From DATKHR01 sp036557365 (GTDB lineage Bacteria; Acidobacteriota; Vicinamibacteria; Vicinamibacterales; CAVVIG01), in NCBI GenBank assembly GCA_036557365.1, contig DATBHR010000057.1, positions 124,001-188,000 on the forward strand: a DNA stretch of 64,000 bases, read 5' to 3'. The notes under the pieces were generated by a model. That model saw only the letters and a program-made list of their open reading frames with translations. It was not told the origin of the DNA and made no database searches. Shown here piece after piece: positions 1 through 11,406 of the stretch. The translations under genes and the position numbers were made by a program. Within the stretch, counting starts at the first letter, position 1, and each line of letters starts with the position of its first letter.

Positions 1-1
1 C

Positions 2-1414
2 CTCGTCACCCTCTACGTCATCTCCGATGCCCTCATCGGCGGCTCGTCGTTCATCCTGGCGTACGCGCTGCGGTTTCACACCGGCTTCATTCCGGTCACC
101 AAGGGCATCCCACCGCTCACGCAGTACCTCGACGTGCTGCCGTTCGTGGCGTTGGTGGTGCCGCTCGGATTCCAGCTCCAGGGCCTGTATCGACTGCGCC
201 GCGGCCGCTCGCGCGTCGACGATTTCTTCGGCGTGTTCGTCGGAACGATCCTCGCCGTGCTCTTCGGCATCGTCGCGACGCTGTACACGCAGACGTACTT
301 TGCGCCGCCGAATGCCAAGGACGCCGGCGCGTTCGAAGTCTCGCGCGTCGTCTGGGTCATCTTCCTCGTCATCAACATCCTGCTGACGTACGCGCTGCGC
401 GAGGTCGTTCGCGAGGTCCTCGAGCGGCGATGGCGCGCGGGCATCGGCCTCAAGCGCGTCCTCATCGCCGGATCCGGCGAGCTGGGGCGGTTGGTCGCCG
501 ACAAGATTCTCGAACACCGCGAACTCGGCTTCCAGATCGTCGGCTTCCTCGACGATCGCTCAGGCGATCACCTCGGCTACCGCGGCCTCCCTCTGCTCGG
601 CTCCGTCGACGATGCATCTGAGATCGTCACGCGGGAGGGCGTGGACCACCTGTACGTGGCGCTTCCGCCCGAACAGCACGTCGCGATGCTGCAGCTGATC
701 GAAAGCACCAGCCGCGAATGCGTCGACGTGAAAGTCGTGCCGGATCTACTGCAGGTGATTGCACTACGCGCGCGGCTCGAGGATCTGGACGGCGTCCCGG
801 TCATCAACATCAACGACGTCCCGCTGCAGGGCATCAACAGCGTCGTCAAACGCCTGACCGATGTGGTGATCTCGTCGGCGGCGCTGGTCGTGCTCGCGAT
901 TCCGCTGGGTCTCCTGGCGCTTCTCGTGCGCATCACGTCGCGCGGGCCTGCGTTCTACTACCAGGAGCGAATGGGCCTCGACGGCAAGTCGATCACGATC
1001 GTCAAGTTCCGATCGATGTTCGACGGCGCCGAGTCGTCCACGGGGCCGGTCTGGGCGCGGCAGAACGACCCACGCGTCACCCCGCTCGGACGTTTTCTGC
1101 GAAAGTCGAACCTCGACGAGTTGCCGCAGCTCTGGAACGTACTGCGCGGGGACATGTCCATCGTCGGCCCGCGGCCTGAACGTCCGCACTTCGTCGCGCA
1201 GTTCAAGCACCGCATTCCGCAGTACATGCTGCGGCACAAGGTGAAAGCCGGCCTGACCGGCTGGGCACAGGTCAACGGCTGGCGCGGCAACACCTCGATC
1301 GAGAAGCGGATTGAGTACGATCTGTATTACATCGAACACTGGTCCGTGAAGCTCGATCTCAAGATCATGTGGCTGACGCTGCTCCGCGGCTTCTTCCACA
1401 AGCACGCGTACTAG
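2..1414 (+). CDS. Polyprenyl-phosphate sugar-1-phosphate transferase (5'-partial)
   Basis: Membrane enzyme that would transfer a sugar 1-phosphate to undecaprenyl phosphate, the first step of an exopolysaccharide or capsule repeat unit. The frame is open from the left edge, so the N-terminus is missing; about 470 residues are visible. Hydrophobic segments lie near residues 1-20, 45-60, 75-95 and 110-130. A Rossmann-like domain follows (KRVLIAGSGELGRL near 147). The bacterial sugar-transferase domain runs from about 280 to the end, with KFRSMF, DELPQLWNVLRGDMS and GPRPERP. This is the WcaJ/EpsZ architecture. It lies 47 nt upstream of a UDP-glucuronate decarboxylase gene, which fits surface-polysaccharide synthesis. 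The sugar substrate cannot be told from the sequence. Confidence 0.93.
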   Translation, partial: LVTLYVISDALIGGSSFILAYALRFHTGFIPVTKGIPPLTQYLDVLPFVALVVPLGFQLQGLYRLRRGRSRVDDFFGVFVGTILAVLFGIVATLYTQTYFAPPNAKDAGAFEVSRVVWVIFLVINILLTYALREVVREVLERRWRAGIGLKRVLIAGSGELGRLVADKILEHRELGFQIVGFLDDRSGDHLGYRGLPLLGSVDDASEIVTREGVDHLYVALPPEQHVAMLQLIESTSRECVDVKVVPDLLQVIALRARLEDLDGVPVININDVPLQGINSVVKRLTDVVISSAALVVLAIPLGLLALLVRITSRGPAFYYQERMGLDGKSITIVKFRSMFDGAESSTGPVWARQNDPRVTPLGRFLRKSNLDELPQLWNVLRGDMSIVGPRPERPHFVAQFKHRIPQYMLRHKVKAGLTGWAQVNGWRGNTSIEKRIEYDLYYIEHWSVKLDLKIMWLTLLRGFFHKHAY

Positions 1415-1461
1415 ATCCGCGCGTCGTTCCGGCGCGCTGCTCCTGCGAGGAAGAGAACGGT

Positions 1462-2424
<963 letters not shown>

Positions 2425-2426
2425 CG

Positions 2427-2888
2427 ATGGCTGGGTACGAGTCCATGACGCTCGGCATGGATCTCGTCCAGGTGGACGACGCCGGGCAGCTCTTCATCTC
2501 GCCGGCCATCACCGAGTGGGAACCGCTTCAGACGAACGGCATCGACGTCGTCATCGACCTCGAAGGCGGCCTCGACGCCTGCATCCCGACCTGCATCAAC
2601 GGCTGCGTGTACGTGTACTTTCCCCTGGACGACGACAATCAAGGCGCCTTGCCGGAAGGACGACTGCGCGCGATTGCGAAACTGGCCGCATCGCTCATTA
2701 CGCAGGGACACCGCGTGCTGTCGCACTGCGGGATGGGATTCAATCGATCGGCACTCGTGGCGGGACTGATCCTGATCGAGCTGGGGATGTCCGGGCCCGA
2801 AGCGGTCGCGAAAATCCGCAGCCGCCGGCCCGGCGCGCTTTACAACGACCGCTTCGCGGACTTCCTGTTGTCGCTCGCCGCTGAGTGA
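2427..2888 (+). CDS. Dual-specificity/tyrosine-type protein phosphatase family protein
   Basis: 153 aa with the Cys-based phosphatase loop HCGMGFNRS: Cys101, five residues, Arg107. A general-acid Asp is expected upstream; FPLDDDNQG (about residues 66-74) is a candidate. The length matches a minimal dual-specificity phosphatase core. It starts 2 nt after the UDP-glucuronate decarboxylase stop, so it is almost certainly in the same transcript. Tyrosine phosphatases often regulate polysaccharide assembly, but those are usually of the low-molecular-weight or PHP type. A role here is inference from position. The substrate could be a protein, a phosphoinositide-like lipid or a sugar phosphate. Confidence 0.85.
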   Translation: MAGYESMTLGMDLVQVDDAGQLFISPAITEWEPLQTNGIDVVIDLEGGLDACIPTCINGCVYVYFPLDDDNQGALPEGRLRAIAKLAASLITQGHRVLSHCGMGFNRSALVAGLILIELGMSGPEAVAKIRSRRPGALYNDRFADFLLSLAAE

Positions 2889-2892
2889 CGCT

Positions 2893-3165
2893 TCAGCGCG
2901 CGCCGAAGCGAGCGACTGAACGCTCGCGGAGCTTCGCCGCGACTTCCTCCCGGTTGCGCGGCTCAGCCGTCGTCTCGAGCGAATCAATCAAGCGGCGCGC
3001 AACCTTTGCGACCTCGTCGATGGCGCGATCGAAGGACGCCTCGTTCGCCTTCGAGGGCTTCGTGAAGCCGCTCAGCTTGCGGACGAACTGCAGCGACGCG
3101 GCCCGGATCTCCTCGTCCGTGGCTGGCGGATCGAAGTTGAAGAGCGTCTTGATGTTTCGGCACAT
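2893..3165 (-). CDS. DUF2277 family protein
   Basis: 90-aa protein beginning MCRNIKTLFNFDPPATDEEI and continuing with VRKLSGFTKPSKANE and PRNREEVAAKLRERS, which I recognise as the DUF2277 family (function unknown, about 90 aa). The ATG at 3165 was chosen because family members begin with MCRNI; the longer frame from 3309 adds 48 unrelated residues. It is convergent with the phosphatase gene (4-nt gap) and downstream of ettA. No catalytic motif is evident. The conserved Cys2 directly after the initiator Met is notable. Confidence 0.9.
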   Translation of the reverse strand: MCRNIKTLFNFDPPATDEEIRAASLQFVRKLSGFTKPSKANEASFDRAIDEVAKVARRLIDSLETTAEPRNREEVAAKLRERSVARFGAR

Positions 3166-3203
3166 GATGACCGCCTGATCCAGACCCGCCGAACGGCAAC
3201 CGT

Positions 3204-4877
<1,674 letters not shown>

Positions 4878-4991
4878 GGATTTTCAGGTGTCGCCGCGAG
4901 CGTGTGGACGATCGCCGGCCGTAAGGACCCTATAGCGTACAATCGCTCAGGGTCGATCTGCAATCAGGCCGGCGCCGGGACGGTTGATCGC

Positions 4992-6068
4992 ATGCTGCGG
5001 AGAATCCTTCACATCGACATGGATGCGTTCTACGCGTCCGTCGAGCAGCGCGACAATCCGTCAATCCGCGGCAAGCCGGTGGCGGTCGGTGGACAGCCGA
5101 CCAGCCGCGGCGTCGTCGCAGCCGCGAGCTACGAGGCCCGTGCCTTCGGTGTTCGATCGGCGATGCCGATGTCGCGCGCCGTTCGACTTTGTCCCTCGCT
5201 CACGATCGTGCCGCCCGACTTCAGCCGGTACAAGGCGGTCTCGTCCGCGGTTTTCAGGATCTTCCGTGAAGTGACACCGCTCGTCGAGCCGCTGTCGCTC
5301 GACGAAGCGTATCTCGACGTGACCGAGAACGCCTGGGGTGAGCCGCTCGGGACCACGGTGGCCAAACGCATCAAGGCGCGCATCCGTGAGGAGACGCAGT
5401 TGACCGCGTCCGCCGGCGTCGCGCCGAACAAGTTCCTCGCGAAAATCGCATCAGGATGGAAGAAGCCGGACGGGCTCACCGTGGTCAGCCCCGAGCGCAT
5501 CGAGCCTTTCCTGCGGCAGCTCTCGGTCGAGGACCTGTGGGGCGTCGGACCGGTGACGGCCGGAAAGCTTCGTGCGCGCGGCATCACAACGCTGATGGAC
5601 GTCCGCGCCGCCGATGTCGAGGCGCTGCGCGAAACCGTCGGCAGCCTCGCGGACTGGCTCCGTCAACTCGCGCACGGCATCGACGATCGCCCCGTCGAGC
5701 CGAATCGCGAAACGAAGTCGGCGGGTTCGGAGAACACCTATACGAACGACCTCACGAACCTCGACGAAATCCGATCCGAGGTGGCCGACATGGCAACGCG
5801 GGCGGTCCGGTTTCTCGCGCGCCGCCAGATGCTGGCGCGGACCGTCACACTGAAAGTGCGGTACGATGACTTCACGACGATTACGCGCAGCCACAGCGCG
5901 GCGCCGACGCGCGACGAAGACGATCTGACCGCACGCGCCGTCGGCCTGCTCGACCGGACCGAGGCCGGTCGCAGGCCGGTCCGCCTTCTGGGCGTCAGCG
6001 TCCACAACCTTCGCGACGAAGCGGCAATCGACCCCGAGCGCCTGCCGTTCGACGGCCATGCCGACTGA
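4992..6068 (+). CDS. dinB: DNA polymerase IV (Y-family)
   Basis: 358-aa Y-family polymerase for error-prone translesion synthesis. Palm metal ligands are Asp9 in HIDMDAFYASVE and Asp104/Glu105 in SLDEAYLDV. GVAPNKFLAKIASG and DLWGVGPVTAGKL (helix-hairpin-helix) are typical. The ATG at 4992 was chosen because homologues begin with a few residues before HIDMDAF; an open frame extends far upstream but is antisense to ettA. A TACAAT -10-like box is at 4938-4943. I see no clear QLxLF clamp-binding tail; the C-terminus reads ERLPFDGHAD. No LexA box was recognised. Its last 11 nt overlap the next gene. Confidence 0.95.
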   Translation: MLRRILHIDMDAFYASVEQRDNPSIRGKPVAVGGQPTSRGVVAAASYEARAFGVRSAMPMSRAVRLCPSLTIVPPDFSRYKAVSSAVFRIFREVTPLVEPLSLDEAYLDVTENAWGEPLGTTVAKRIKARIREETQLTASAGVAPNKFLAKIASGWKKPDGLTVVSPERIEPFLRQLSVEDLWGVGPVTAGKLRARGITTLMDVRAADVEALRETVGSLADWLRQLAHGIDDRPVEPNRETKSAGSENTYTNDLTNLDEIRSEVADMATRAVRFLARRQMLARTVTLKVRYDDFTTITRSHSAAPTRDEDDLTARAVGLLDRTEAGRRPVRLLGVSVHNLRDEAAIDPERLPFDGHAD

Positions 6069-6837
6069 CACCTGGAATCCGGCCCAATACAACCTGTTTC
6101 AGCGCGAGCGCGAGCAGCCGTTTTTCGACCTGCTGGCCGGCGTCGTCCCGCGACCCGACATGCGGGTCGTCGATCTCGGCTGCGGAACGGGCCGGCTGAC
6201 GCGGCTCCTCCATCAGCGACTCCATGCACGCGAAACGGTCGGTATCGATCAGTCGGCGCGCATGCTCGAAGGTTCGGCGGACGCCGCTCTTCCCGGGCTG
6301 CGGTTCGAAGCCGGGACGATCGAATCATTTCCCGACGGCCGCGGCCGGTTCGATGTCATCTTCTCGAACGCCGCGCTCCACTGGGTGGCCGACCACGAGA
6401 TCCTTATCAGCCGGCTGGCGGAGGCGCTGACAGCGTCAGGTCAACTGGCGTTTCAAGTGCCGGCGATGCACGACAACCCGTCGCACATGCTGGCGACAGA
6501 GCTCGCATCGGAAGAGCCATACGCGGGCGCACTGGCCGGCTGGCATCGGCCGCTCCATGTTCTGTCGCCCGACGCGTACGCCCGTCTGCTCTTCCGGCTC
6601 GGATTTGCCGATCCGAAGGTCGAGCTGATCGTCTATCCTCATGTCCTGGCAGACGCAGACGCCGTCGTCGAGTGGATGAAGGGCACGCTCCTGACCGACT
6701 ACGCGCGCCGCCTGCCGGACGATCTCTTCGCCATGTTTCTCGCGGCCTATCGCCGGCGTCTCGTCGAACAACTCGGCTCGCAGACACCGTTCTTCTTTCC
6801 GTTCAAACGAATCCTGTGCTGGGGACACCGTGCTTAA
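6058..6837 (+). CDS. SAM-dependent methyltransferase, trans-aconitate methyltransferase-like
   Basis: 259-aa class I methyltransferase. The SAM-binding glycine loop VVDLGCGTGRLT is at residues 37-48, the acidic residue GIDQS follows about 25 residues later, and IFSNAALHWV is the post-motif that marks the Tam / malonyl-ACP methyltransferase group. The opening WNPAQYNLFQRER resembles Tam (WNPxxYxxF). It starts inside dinB (11-nt overlap) and ends 8 nt into the next small gene, so the three are co-translated. The substrate is uncertain: trans-aconitate is the best guess by similarity, but small-molecule specificity in this group is loose. Confidence 0.85.
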   Translation: MPTDTWNPAQYNLFQREREQPFFDLLAGVVPRPDMRVVDLGCGTGRLTRLLHQRLHARETVGIDQSARMLEGSADAALPGLRFEAGTIESFPDGRGRFDVIFSNAALHWVADHEILISRLAEALTASGQLAFQVPAMHDNPSHMLATELASEEPYAGALAGWHRPLHVLSPDAYARLLFRLGFADPKVELIVYPHVLADADAVVEWMKGTLLTDYARRLPDDLFAMFLAAYRRRLVEQLGSQTPFFFPFKRILCWGHRA

Positions 6838-7063
6838 GGGAACGCGCGACGGCATCTTGAAGAAAGTTCAACCGGTGAGCATCCACGGGCAGGTGTCGTG
6901 GGATGTGTTCTTCACCGACGTCGAGGACCCGGATGGCCAGATCACCGTCGCGCGCATCGGACCGGAGTCGGTCATCGGCAACAACCTCGAGCCGGGCGAT
7001 CGGATCCAGGTCGAATACCTCGTCGGTGTCGCGGTGCGCGTGACGCGCGTGCCACCCGTCTGA
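6830..7063 (+). CDS. Small conserved-looking protein, 77 aa
   Basis: Starts at a GTG that overlaps the end of the methyltransferase gene by 8 nt. The 77-aa product is mostly predicted beta strand (VSWDVFFTDVEDPDGQITVARIG, DRIQVEYLVGVAVRVTRV) and resembles a small OB-fold or SH3-like barrel, but I do not recognise the family. It has no signal peptide or membrane segment. The overlapping start suggests translational coupling with the methyltransferase. It ends 9 nt before the convergent cyclophilin gene. Confidence 0.65.
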   Translation: MLKGTRDGILKKVQPVSIHGQVSWDVFFTDVEDPDGQITVARIGPESVIGNNLEPGDRIQVEYLVGVAVRVTRVPPV

Positions 7064-7072
7064 GTTCCGCAG

Positions 7073-8167
7073 CTACTTCGCCTTCTCGATCCGCACCGTC
7101 TTGAGATCGACGCGCGTGCGCGGTGCTTCGCCGTCACGGGGCACCGTTTCGATCGCTTCGACCACCGACATGCCGTCCACGACGCGCCCGAACGCCGTGT
7201 ACTGACCGTCGAGTACCGGCGACGTCCCGGTACAGATGAAAAACGACGTCGTCGCGCTGTCCGCGGCATCGCCGCGTGCCATCGACACGATGCCTTTTAC
7301 GTGACGCGTGTCGTTGAATTCCGGCGGCAGGTTGTGCGCGAGTGCCTGCTGCTTCTCGGTGAGCGGCACGGTCCGGCTCGACAGCGCGCCGGTCTGAATC
7401 ACGAACCCAGGCACGACGCGGTGGAAGGCCGTCCCGTTGAAGACGCCGGCGGCAGCGAGGCGCATGAATTGCCGCACCGTGTTCGGCGCCTTGTCGATCA
7501 GGAACTCGATCGCAATCGGCCCGAGGCTCGTGTCGAGCACGCCGTGATACGCCGCGAGTTCCTGCGGCGTTTCGGAGACGAACGGATCGGCCGGCGTGTC
7601 ACGGACCGAAACGTGGGTGATCTCGATTCGTGCGGTCGTCAACCCCTTGTCGTCAACCGGCGCTTCCGAGATCTTCTGCAGCACGTCGAAACCATCGGCG
7701 ACGTGCCCGAACACCGTGTACTGATTGTCGAGCGACGGCTGATCCGCGAGCACGATGAAGAACTGCGTCCCCGCACTGTCCGGCTTGCCAGGCACGAGGA
7801 CAGCCGCGATGGAACCGCGGGTCATCTTCGGTGCGCGCGCTTCGGCCTTCACCGCGTTCAGACCGCCGGTGCCATACTGCGCACGCTTGCCTGGATCTTT
7901 CGTCAGCGGATCGCCGCCCTGCACCATGCCGTACTTGATGACGCGGTGGAACACCGTTCCGTCGTAGACGCCATCGGCGGCCGCCTTCATGAAGAACGCG
8001 GTCTGATTCGGCGCCTTGTCGGTCGCCAGATCGATGACGAACGTTCCGGCGCTCGTCTCGATGACCGCCTGTTTCGGCGCGCCCTGCGCGGACAGCACAC
8101 GCGCGACCAGCGCACAGCTGACCGCGAGGACGCCGATGCTGCCAAACGCACGCGTCGTTGACGTCAT
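7073..8167 (-). CDS. Exported tandem cyclophilin-type peptidyl-prolyl isomerase
   Basis: 364 aa with an N-terminal signal peptide (hydrophobic core about residues 8-25, ending near LSAQG) and two cyclophilin domains. Domain 1 (about 33-185) has GTVFHRVIKYGMVQGGD, GTQFFIVL and DNQYTVFGHVADG. Domain 2 (about 205-360) has GTAFHRVVPGFVIQTG, TTSFFICTG and DGQYTAFGRVVDG. Both keep the FHRV arginine and a Gln in the catalytic pocket. It would catalyse proline cis-trans isomerisation during folding of exported proteins. Most bacterial cyclophilins carry one domain, so the duplication is unusual. The start overlaps the pgsA-like stop by 4 nt (ATGA at 8164-8167), so it is the last gene of a coupled operon. 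Confidence 0.92.
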   Translation of the reverse strand: MTSTTRAFGSIGVLAVSCALVARVLSAQGAPKQAVIETSAGTFVIDLATDKAPNQTAFFMKAAADGVYDGTVFHRVIKYGMVQGGDPLTKDPGKRAQYGTGGLNAVKAEARAPKMTRGSIAAVLVPGKPDSAGTQFFIVLADQPSLDNQYTVFGHVADGFDVLQKISEAPVDDKGLTTARIEITHVSVRDTPADPFVSETPQELAAYHGVLDTSLGPIAIEFLIDKAPNTVRQFMRLAAAGVFNGTAFHRVVPGFVIQTGALSSRTVPLTEKQQALAHNLPPEFNDTRHVKGIVSMARGDAADSATTSFFICTGTSPVLDGQYTAFGRVVDGMSVVEAIETVPRDGEAPRTRVDLKTVRIEKAK

Positions 8168-8736
8168 GTCGAGGCTTTCGACGCGGGCGCGTCAACAATC
8201 CGCGCCGCGTGCCAGATGTAGTGAAACGCCGAGATGAGCGTGATGGCAAGCGACGCGTACACGAAGACGTCCACGACGACCGAATGTACCTGCAGGTAGT
8301 TGAACAGCATCGCGACCACCGCGGTCACGATGTACGTCGCGGTGGCGACCTTGCCGAACATCGAGGGCCGGAACGTTCGCGGCCCGACGGCGAGATTCAC
8401 GATCGCGACCGTGAGCACGATGCCGACGTCGCGGCTGATGATCAGGACGGTGAGCCAGATCGGCAGCCGGTTCGCGAGGTTGAGATTCGGCAGCGTCAAC
8501 ACGACGAAGGTGGTGACGAGCAGCAGCTTGTCGGCCATCGGGTCGAGCCACGCGCCGAGATTCGTTTTCTGGCCCGACCGCCTCGCGATCAGCCCGTCGA
8601 GCGCGTCGGTGAGGCCCGCGGTTGCAAAGACGATGAGCGCCCACCCGAACTGCCCGTACACGACGAGGATGACGAATGCCGGGATGAGCAGCATCCGCAG
8701 CAGCGTCAGCTGATTGGCTGGCGTGAGCGCGCTCAT
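8164..8736 (-). CDS. pgsA: CDP-alcohol phosphatidyltransferase, PgsA-like
   Basis: 190-aa integral membrane enzyme. The CDP-alcohol phosphotransferase signature is complete: Asp44, Asp47-Gly48, Ala51-Arg52, Gly61, Asp65, Asp69 (in DALDGLIAR and LGAWLDPMADK). Four to six hydrophobic segments surround it. The size and the DPMADK ending fit phosphatidylglycerophosphate synthase (CDP-diacylglycerol plus glycerol 3-phosphate). A phosphatidylserine or cardiolipin-type synthase of this superfamily remains possible. It overlaps both neighbours by 4 nt (ATGA at 8733-8736 and at 8164-8167). Confidence 0.88.
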   Translation of the reverse strand: MSALTPANQLTLLRMLLIPAFVILVVYGQFGWALIVFATAGLTDALDGLIARRSGQKTNLGAWLDPMADKLLLVTTFVVLTLPNLNLANRLPIWLTVLIISRDVGIVLTVAIVNLAVGPRTFRPSMFGKVATATYIVTAVVAMLFNYLQVHSVVVDVFVYASLAITLISAFHYIWHAARIVDAPASKAST

Positions 8737-10076
8737 TTCACGTCAGCGAGCGACTCCAGCTTCGTCACGGCATCGACCGCCTCGGCGCCGGTGATCGAAC
8801 GCGAGGGCTGGAAGGCGTCGCCGGGCGCGAGCGGCATGACGCCGGCCGCGACGGCCATGGACGCCGCAGGATACGCGAGGTGGCCGGGCGCGAGATCGCT
8901 GAAGTGCGGCGTCGACGCTGCCCACGATTTGGCGAGCGATGGCCGTTCTGCGGCAACGCGCGTCAGCAATTTCGCCATCGCCTCGGCGAGATCGGCACGG
9001 CGGACCACCGACTTCGGCTGAAAGGCGTGGTTCGCAAAGGGCTCCATCACGCCGGCGCGGGCGACCGCCATGATCCAGTTCTCGGCCCAGGACGAGCGGA
9101 CGTCGGTGATGACCACGGCGTCGCCGCTCGTTCCACCTTGAAGAAGACGACCCAGCCGGATGCCGATGAGTGCCGCCAGGTCGCCTCGCGTGATCTGCGG
9201 GGCCTCATCGATGGCGCGATACTCGGCGGGCAACTTGGCCAGCGCCATCCGGGCGTGGAGATCGTCGATCCGCTTCTCGAGATCGGCGTTCGGTTCGAGC
9301 CGTGCCGCCTCCGTATAGGCTCGCTCCGCGCCCTCGAGATCGTTCTGGTGTTCGAGGATTTCGCCGATCTGCACGCGCGATCGGACATCGGTCGGATCGA
9401 GTTCGGCCGCCTTGCGCAAGTGTTCGAGCGCGCGATCCGATTCGTCCCGCTGCCGTTCGATCGCGGCGAGCTCGCGATACAGGAACGGGCTGTCCGGCTG
9501 ACCGGCGATCGCGGACGTGTAGGCTTGTTCCGCCTCGTCCAGGCGGCCGGCCTTCGCCGCGTCCCGCGCGTGCGCGATCTGTTGTTCGAGCACGCGGAAC
9601 TTCAGGACGTCGACCCGTCGTCTCGCCTCGGCATGCGAGGGATCGACGGCGAGGACCTGCTCGAAGGCGACCAGCGCTTCCGGATCTTCGTTGGCCGCCA
9701 GCAGCGCCTGCCCGCGCCCGAACAACGCGGAGACCTCGCCGCTCTCTTTCGTCAACACCTTGTCGAAGCGCGCAATCGCCGCCTTCGTATCTTTGCGGGC
9801 CAGCTCGAGATAGCCCAGCGACACTTCGGCTGGATAAAAGCGCGGATCGTTCTTCAAGGCCGCGTTGAACTCGTGCTCGGCGGTTTTCGTGTCGCCGGAC
9901 TGCAGAAAAGCCCAGCCGCGGCGTTCGTTGATGGCCGCCGCCGAGTTCGCGAACGCCTCAGGCACGACCGGCTGGACGAAATCCGGGAACTTCGGCGTCG
10001 TGACGACCGGCGCCGGCACCATCGCGGGCGCGCAGGCGCTGGTCAGCAGCGCGAGCATCACGGCACACTTACGCAC
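8733..10076 (-). CDS. TPR lipoprotein with C-terminal SLH-like repeats
   Basis: 447 aa when started at the GTG at 10076, giving a short basic N-terminus and the lipobox LTSAC about 14 residues in. The longer frame to 10142 adds a non-signal-like stretch (CEWWQSHERR). Residues about 40-280 hold tandem tetratricopeptide repeats (WAFLQSGDTKTAEHEFNAAL, EALVAFEQVLAVDPSHAEARRR, RALEHLRKAAELDP). The last about 150 residues hold S-layer-homology-like repeats (WIMAVARAGVMEPFANHAFQP, FSDLAPGHLAYPAASMAVAAGVMP, DAFQPSRSITGAEAV). It is probably an envelope-anchored scaffold that binds other proteins and perhaps a wall polymer. It is coupled to pgsA by a 4-nt overlap. Confidence 0.8.
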   Translation of the reverse strand: MRKCAVMLALLTSACAPAMVPAPVVTTPKFPDFVQPVVPEAFANSAAAINERRGWAFLQSGDTKTAEHEFNAALKNDPRFYPAEVSLGYLELARKDTKAAIARFDKVLTKESGEVSALFGRGQALLAANEDPEALVAFEQVLAVDPSHAEARRRVDVLKFRVLEQQIAHARDAAKAGRLDEAEQAYTSAIAGQPDSPFLYRELAAIERQRDESDRALEHLRKAAELDPTDVRSRVQIGEILEHQNDLEGAERAYTEAARLEPNADLEKRIDDLHARMALAKLPAEYRAIDEAPQITRGDLAALIGIRLGRLLQGGTSGDAVVITDVRSSWAENWIMAVARAGVMEPFANHAFQPKSVVRRADLAEAMAKLLTRVAAERPSLAKSWAASTPHFSDLAPGHLAYPAASMAVAAGVMPLAPGDAFQPSRSITGAEAVDAVTKLESLADVK

Positions 10077-10155
10077 GCCGGAAAGTTTACCTCTCACGCG
10101 TCGTTCATGCGACTGCCACCATTCGCAGGCGACGCTGTTCATCGCCGTGTCGAAC

Positions 10156-11406
10156 TCACTGTCGCTCGAGCCGGCTGAGCATGCGCCGAGGCACGTCGGC
10201 GACGATGGTGACGCGTTCGTCGCGGGTTTCGTGGCTCAGCACGCGGGCGTGTCGGTACACGCGGGCGATCCGGTCCCGCTCGGCTTGGTCGTTCGGGTCG
10301 AACGTCAGCGTCACCCGGCGGACGTCCAGCGCAAGCCGCGACGCGATGGTCTCGATCAGATCGGCGATCCCGTCGCCCTTCAGCGCCGAGATGCACAGTG
10401 CAGACGCATCCGCTTCCTCGAGCCGCCGCCGCTCGTCCGGGGTCAAGGCATCGCACTTGTTGTAGACGTCCAGCATCGGGACATCCTCGGCGCCGACTTC
10501 ATCGAGGACTGCGCGCACGGCGTTGACGAGGCGATCGCGATCCGGTGCCGACGCGTCGATGACGTGAAGGATGAGGTCGGCTTCCACGACCTCTTCGAGC
10601 GTCGCGCGAAACGCCGCGACGAGGGCGTGCGGCAGCCGATCGATGAAGCCCACCGTGTCGGACACCAGCAGCTCGCGGCTGTCTGGCAGCCTTACTTGCC
10701 GCACCAGCGGATCGAGCGTCACGAACAGCGCATTCGACGCCTCAGCGCCCGCATGCGTCATCCGGTTGAACAGCGTCGTCTTTCCGGCGTTCGTATAGCC
10801 GACGAGCGCGACCGTCGGCACTGACGCCTTCTGCCGCCGTTCGCGGAGCTGCGCGCGGCGTTGGCGAACGCGTTCGATGTCCTCCGAAACCGCGTGGATG
10901 CGGGTTCGGATTCTCCGACGGTCCGTTTCAAGCTTTGTCTCGCCGGGTCCGCGCGTGCCGATGCCGCCGCCAAGCCGCGACAACGCGGCGCCGCTGCCGA
11001 CGAGGCGCGGCAACAGATATTTCAACTGCGCGAGCTCGACCTGCAGCTTGCCTTCCCTCGTCCGCGCACGCCGCGCGAAGATGTCGAGGATGAGTTGCGT
11101 TCGATCGACGACCTTGCGATCGATCGCCTCCTCCATCTGTCGCAGCTGCGCAGGCGTCAGCTCGTTGTCGACGATGACGAGGTCGGCGCCGGTTTCGGCG
11201 CAGGATGCGCCGAGCATCTTCACTTTGCCGGCGCCAAGGAACGTGGACGGATCCGGTTTGGGGCGTTCCTGCAGCACACGGAGCACGACTTCGGCACCTG
11301 CCGCCTGCGCAAGGCCCGCGAGCTCGTCGAGCGAGCGCTCCGCTTCAAGACGCCGCGTGCGTCCGCTGACAAGACCGACGAGCGCCGCTCGTTCGCGTGC
11401 GGTCAT
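10156..11406 (-). CDS. hflX: GTPase HflX
   Basis: 416-aa ribosome-associated GTPase. The N-terminal HflX domain contains KPDPSTFLGAGKV, DNELTPAQLRQ, DRTQLILDIFARRA and the conserved GGIGTRGPGETKLETDRR. The G domain has GYTNAGKTTLFN (P-loop), SDTVGFIDRLP (G3) and NKCD (G4). HflX splits stalled 70S ribosomes. The ATG at 11406 overlaps the stop of the upstream threonylcarbamoyl-AMP synthase gene by 4 nt (ATGA); a longer open frame to 11973 is antisense-like filler and was not used. Confidence 0.95.
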   Translation of the reverse strand: MTARERAALVGLVSGRTRRLEAERSLDELAGLAQAAGAEVVLRVLQERPKPDPSTFLGAGKVKMLGASCAETGADLVIVDNELTPAQLRQMEEAIDRKVVDRTQLILDIFARRARTREGKLQVELAQLKYLLPRLVGSGAALSRLGGGIGTRGPGETKLETDRRRIRTRIHAVSEDIERVRQRRAQLRERRQKASVPTVALVGYTNAGKTTLFNRMTHAGAEASNALFVTLDPLVRQVRLPDSRELLVSDTVGFIDRLPHALVAAFRATLEEVVEADLILHVIDASAPDRDRLVNAVRAVLDEVGAEDVPMLDVYNKCDALTPDERRRLEEADASALCISALKGDGIADLIETIASRLALDVRRVTLTFDPNDQAERDRIARVYRHARVLSHETRDERVTIVADVPRRMLSRLERQ

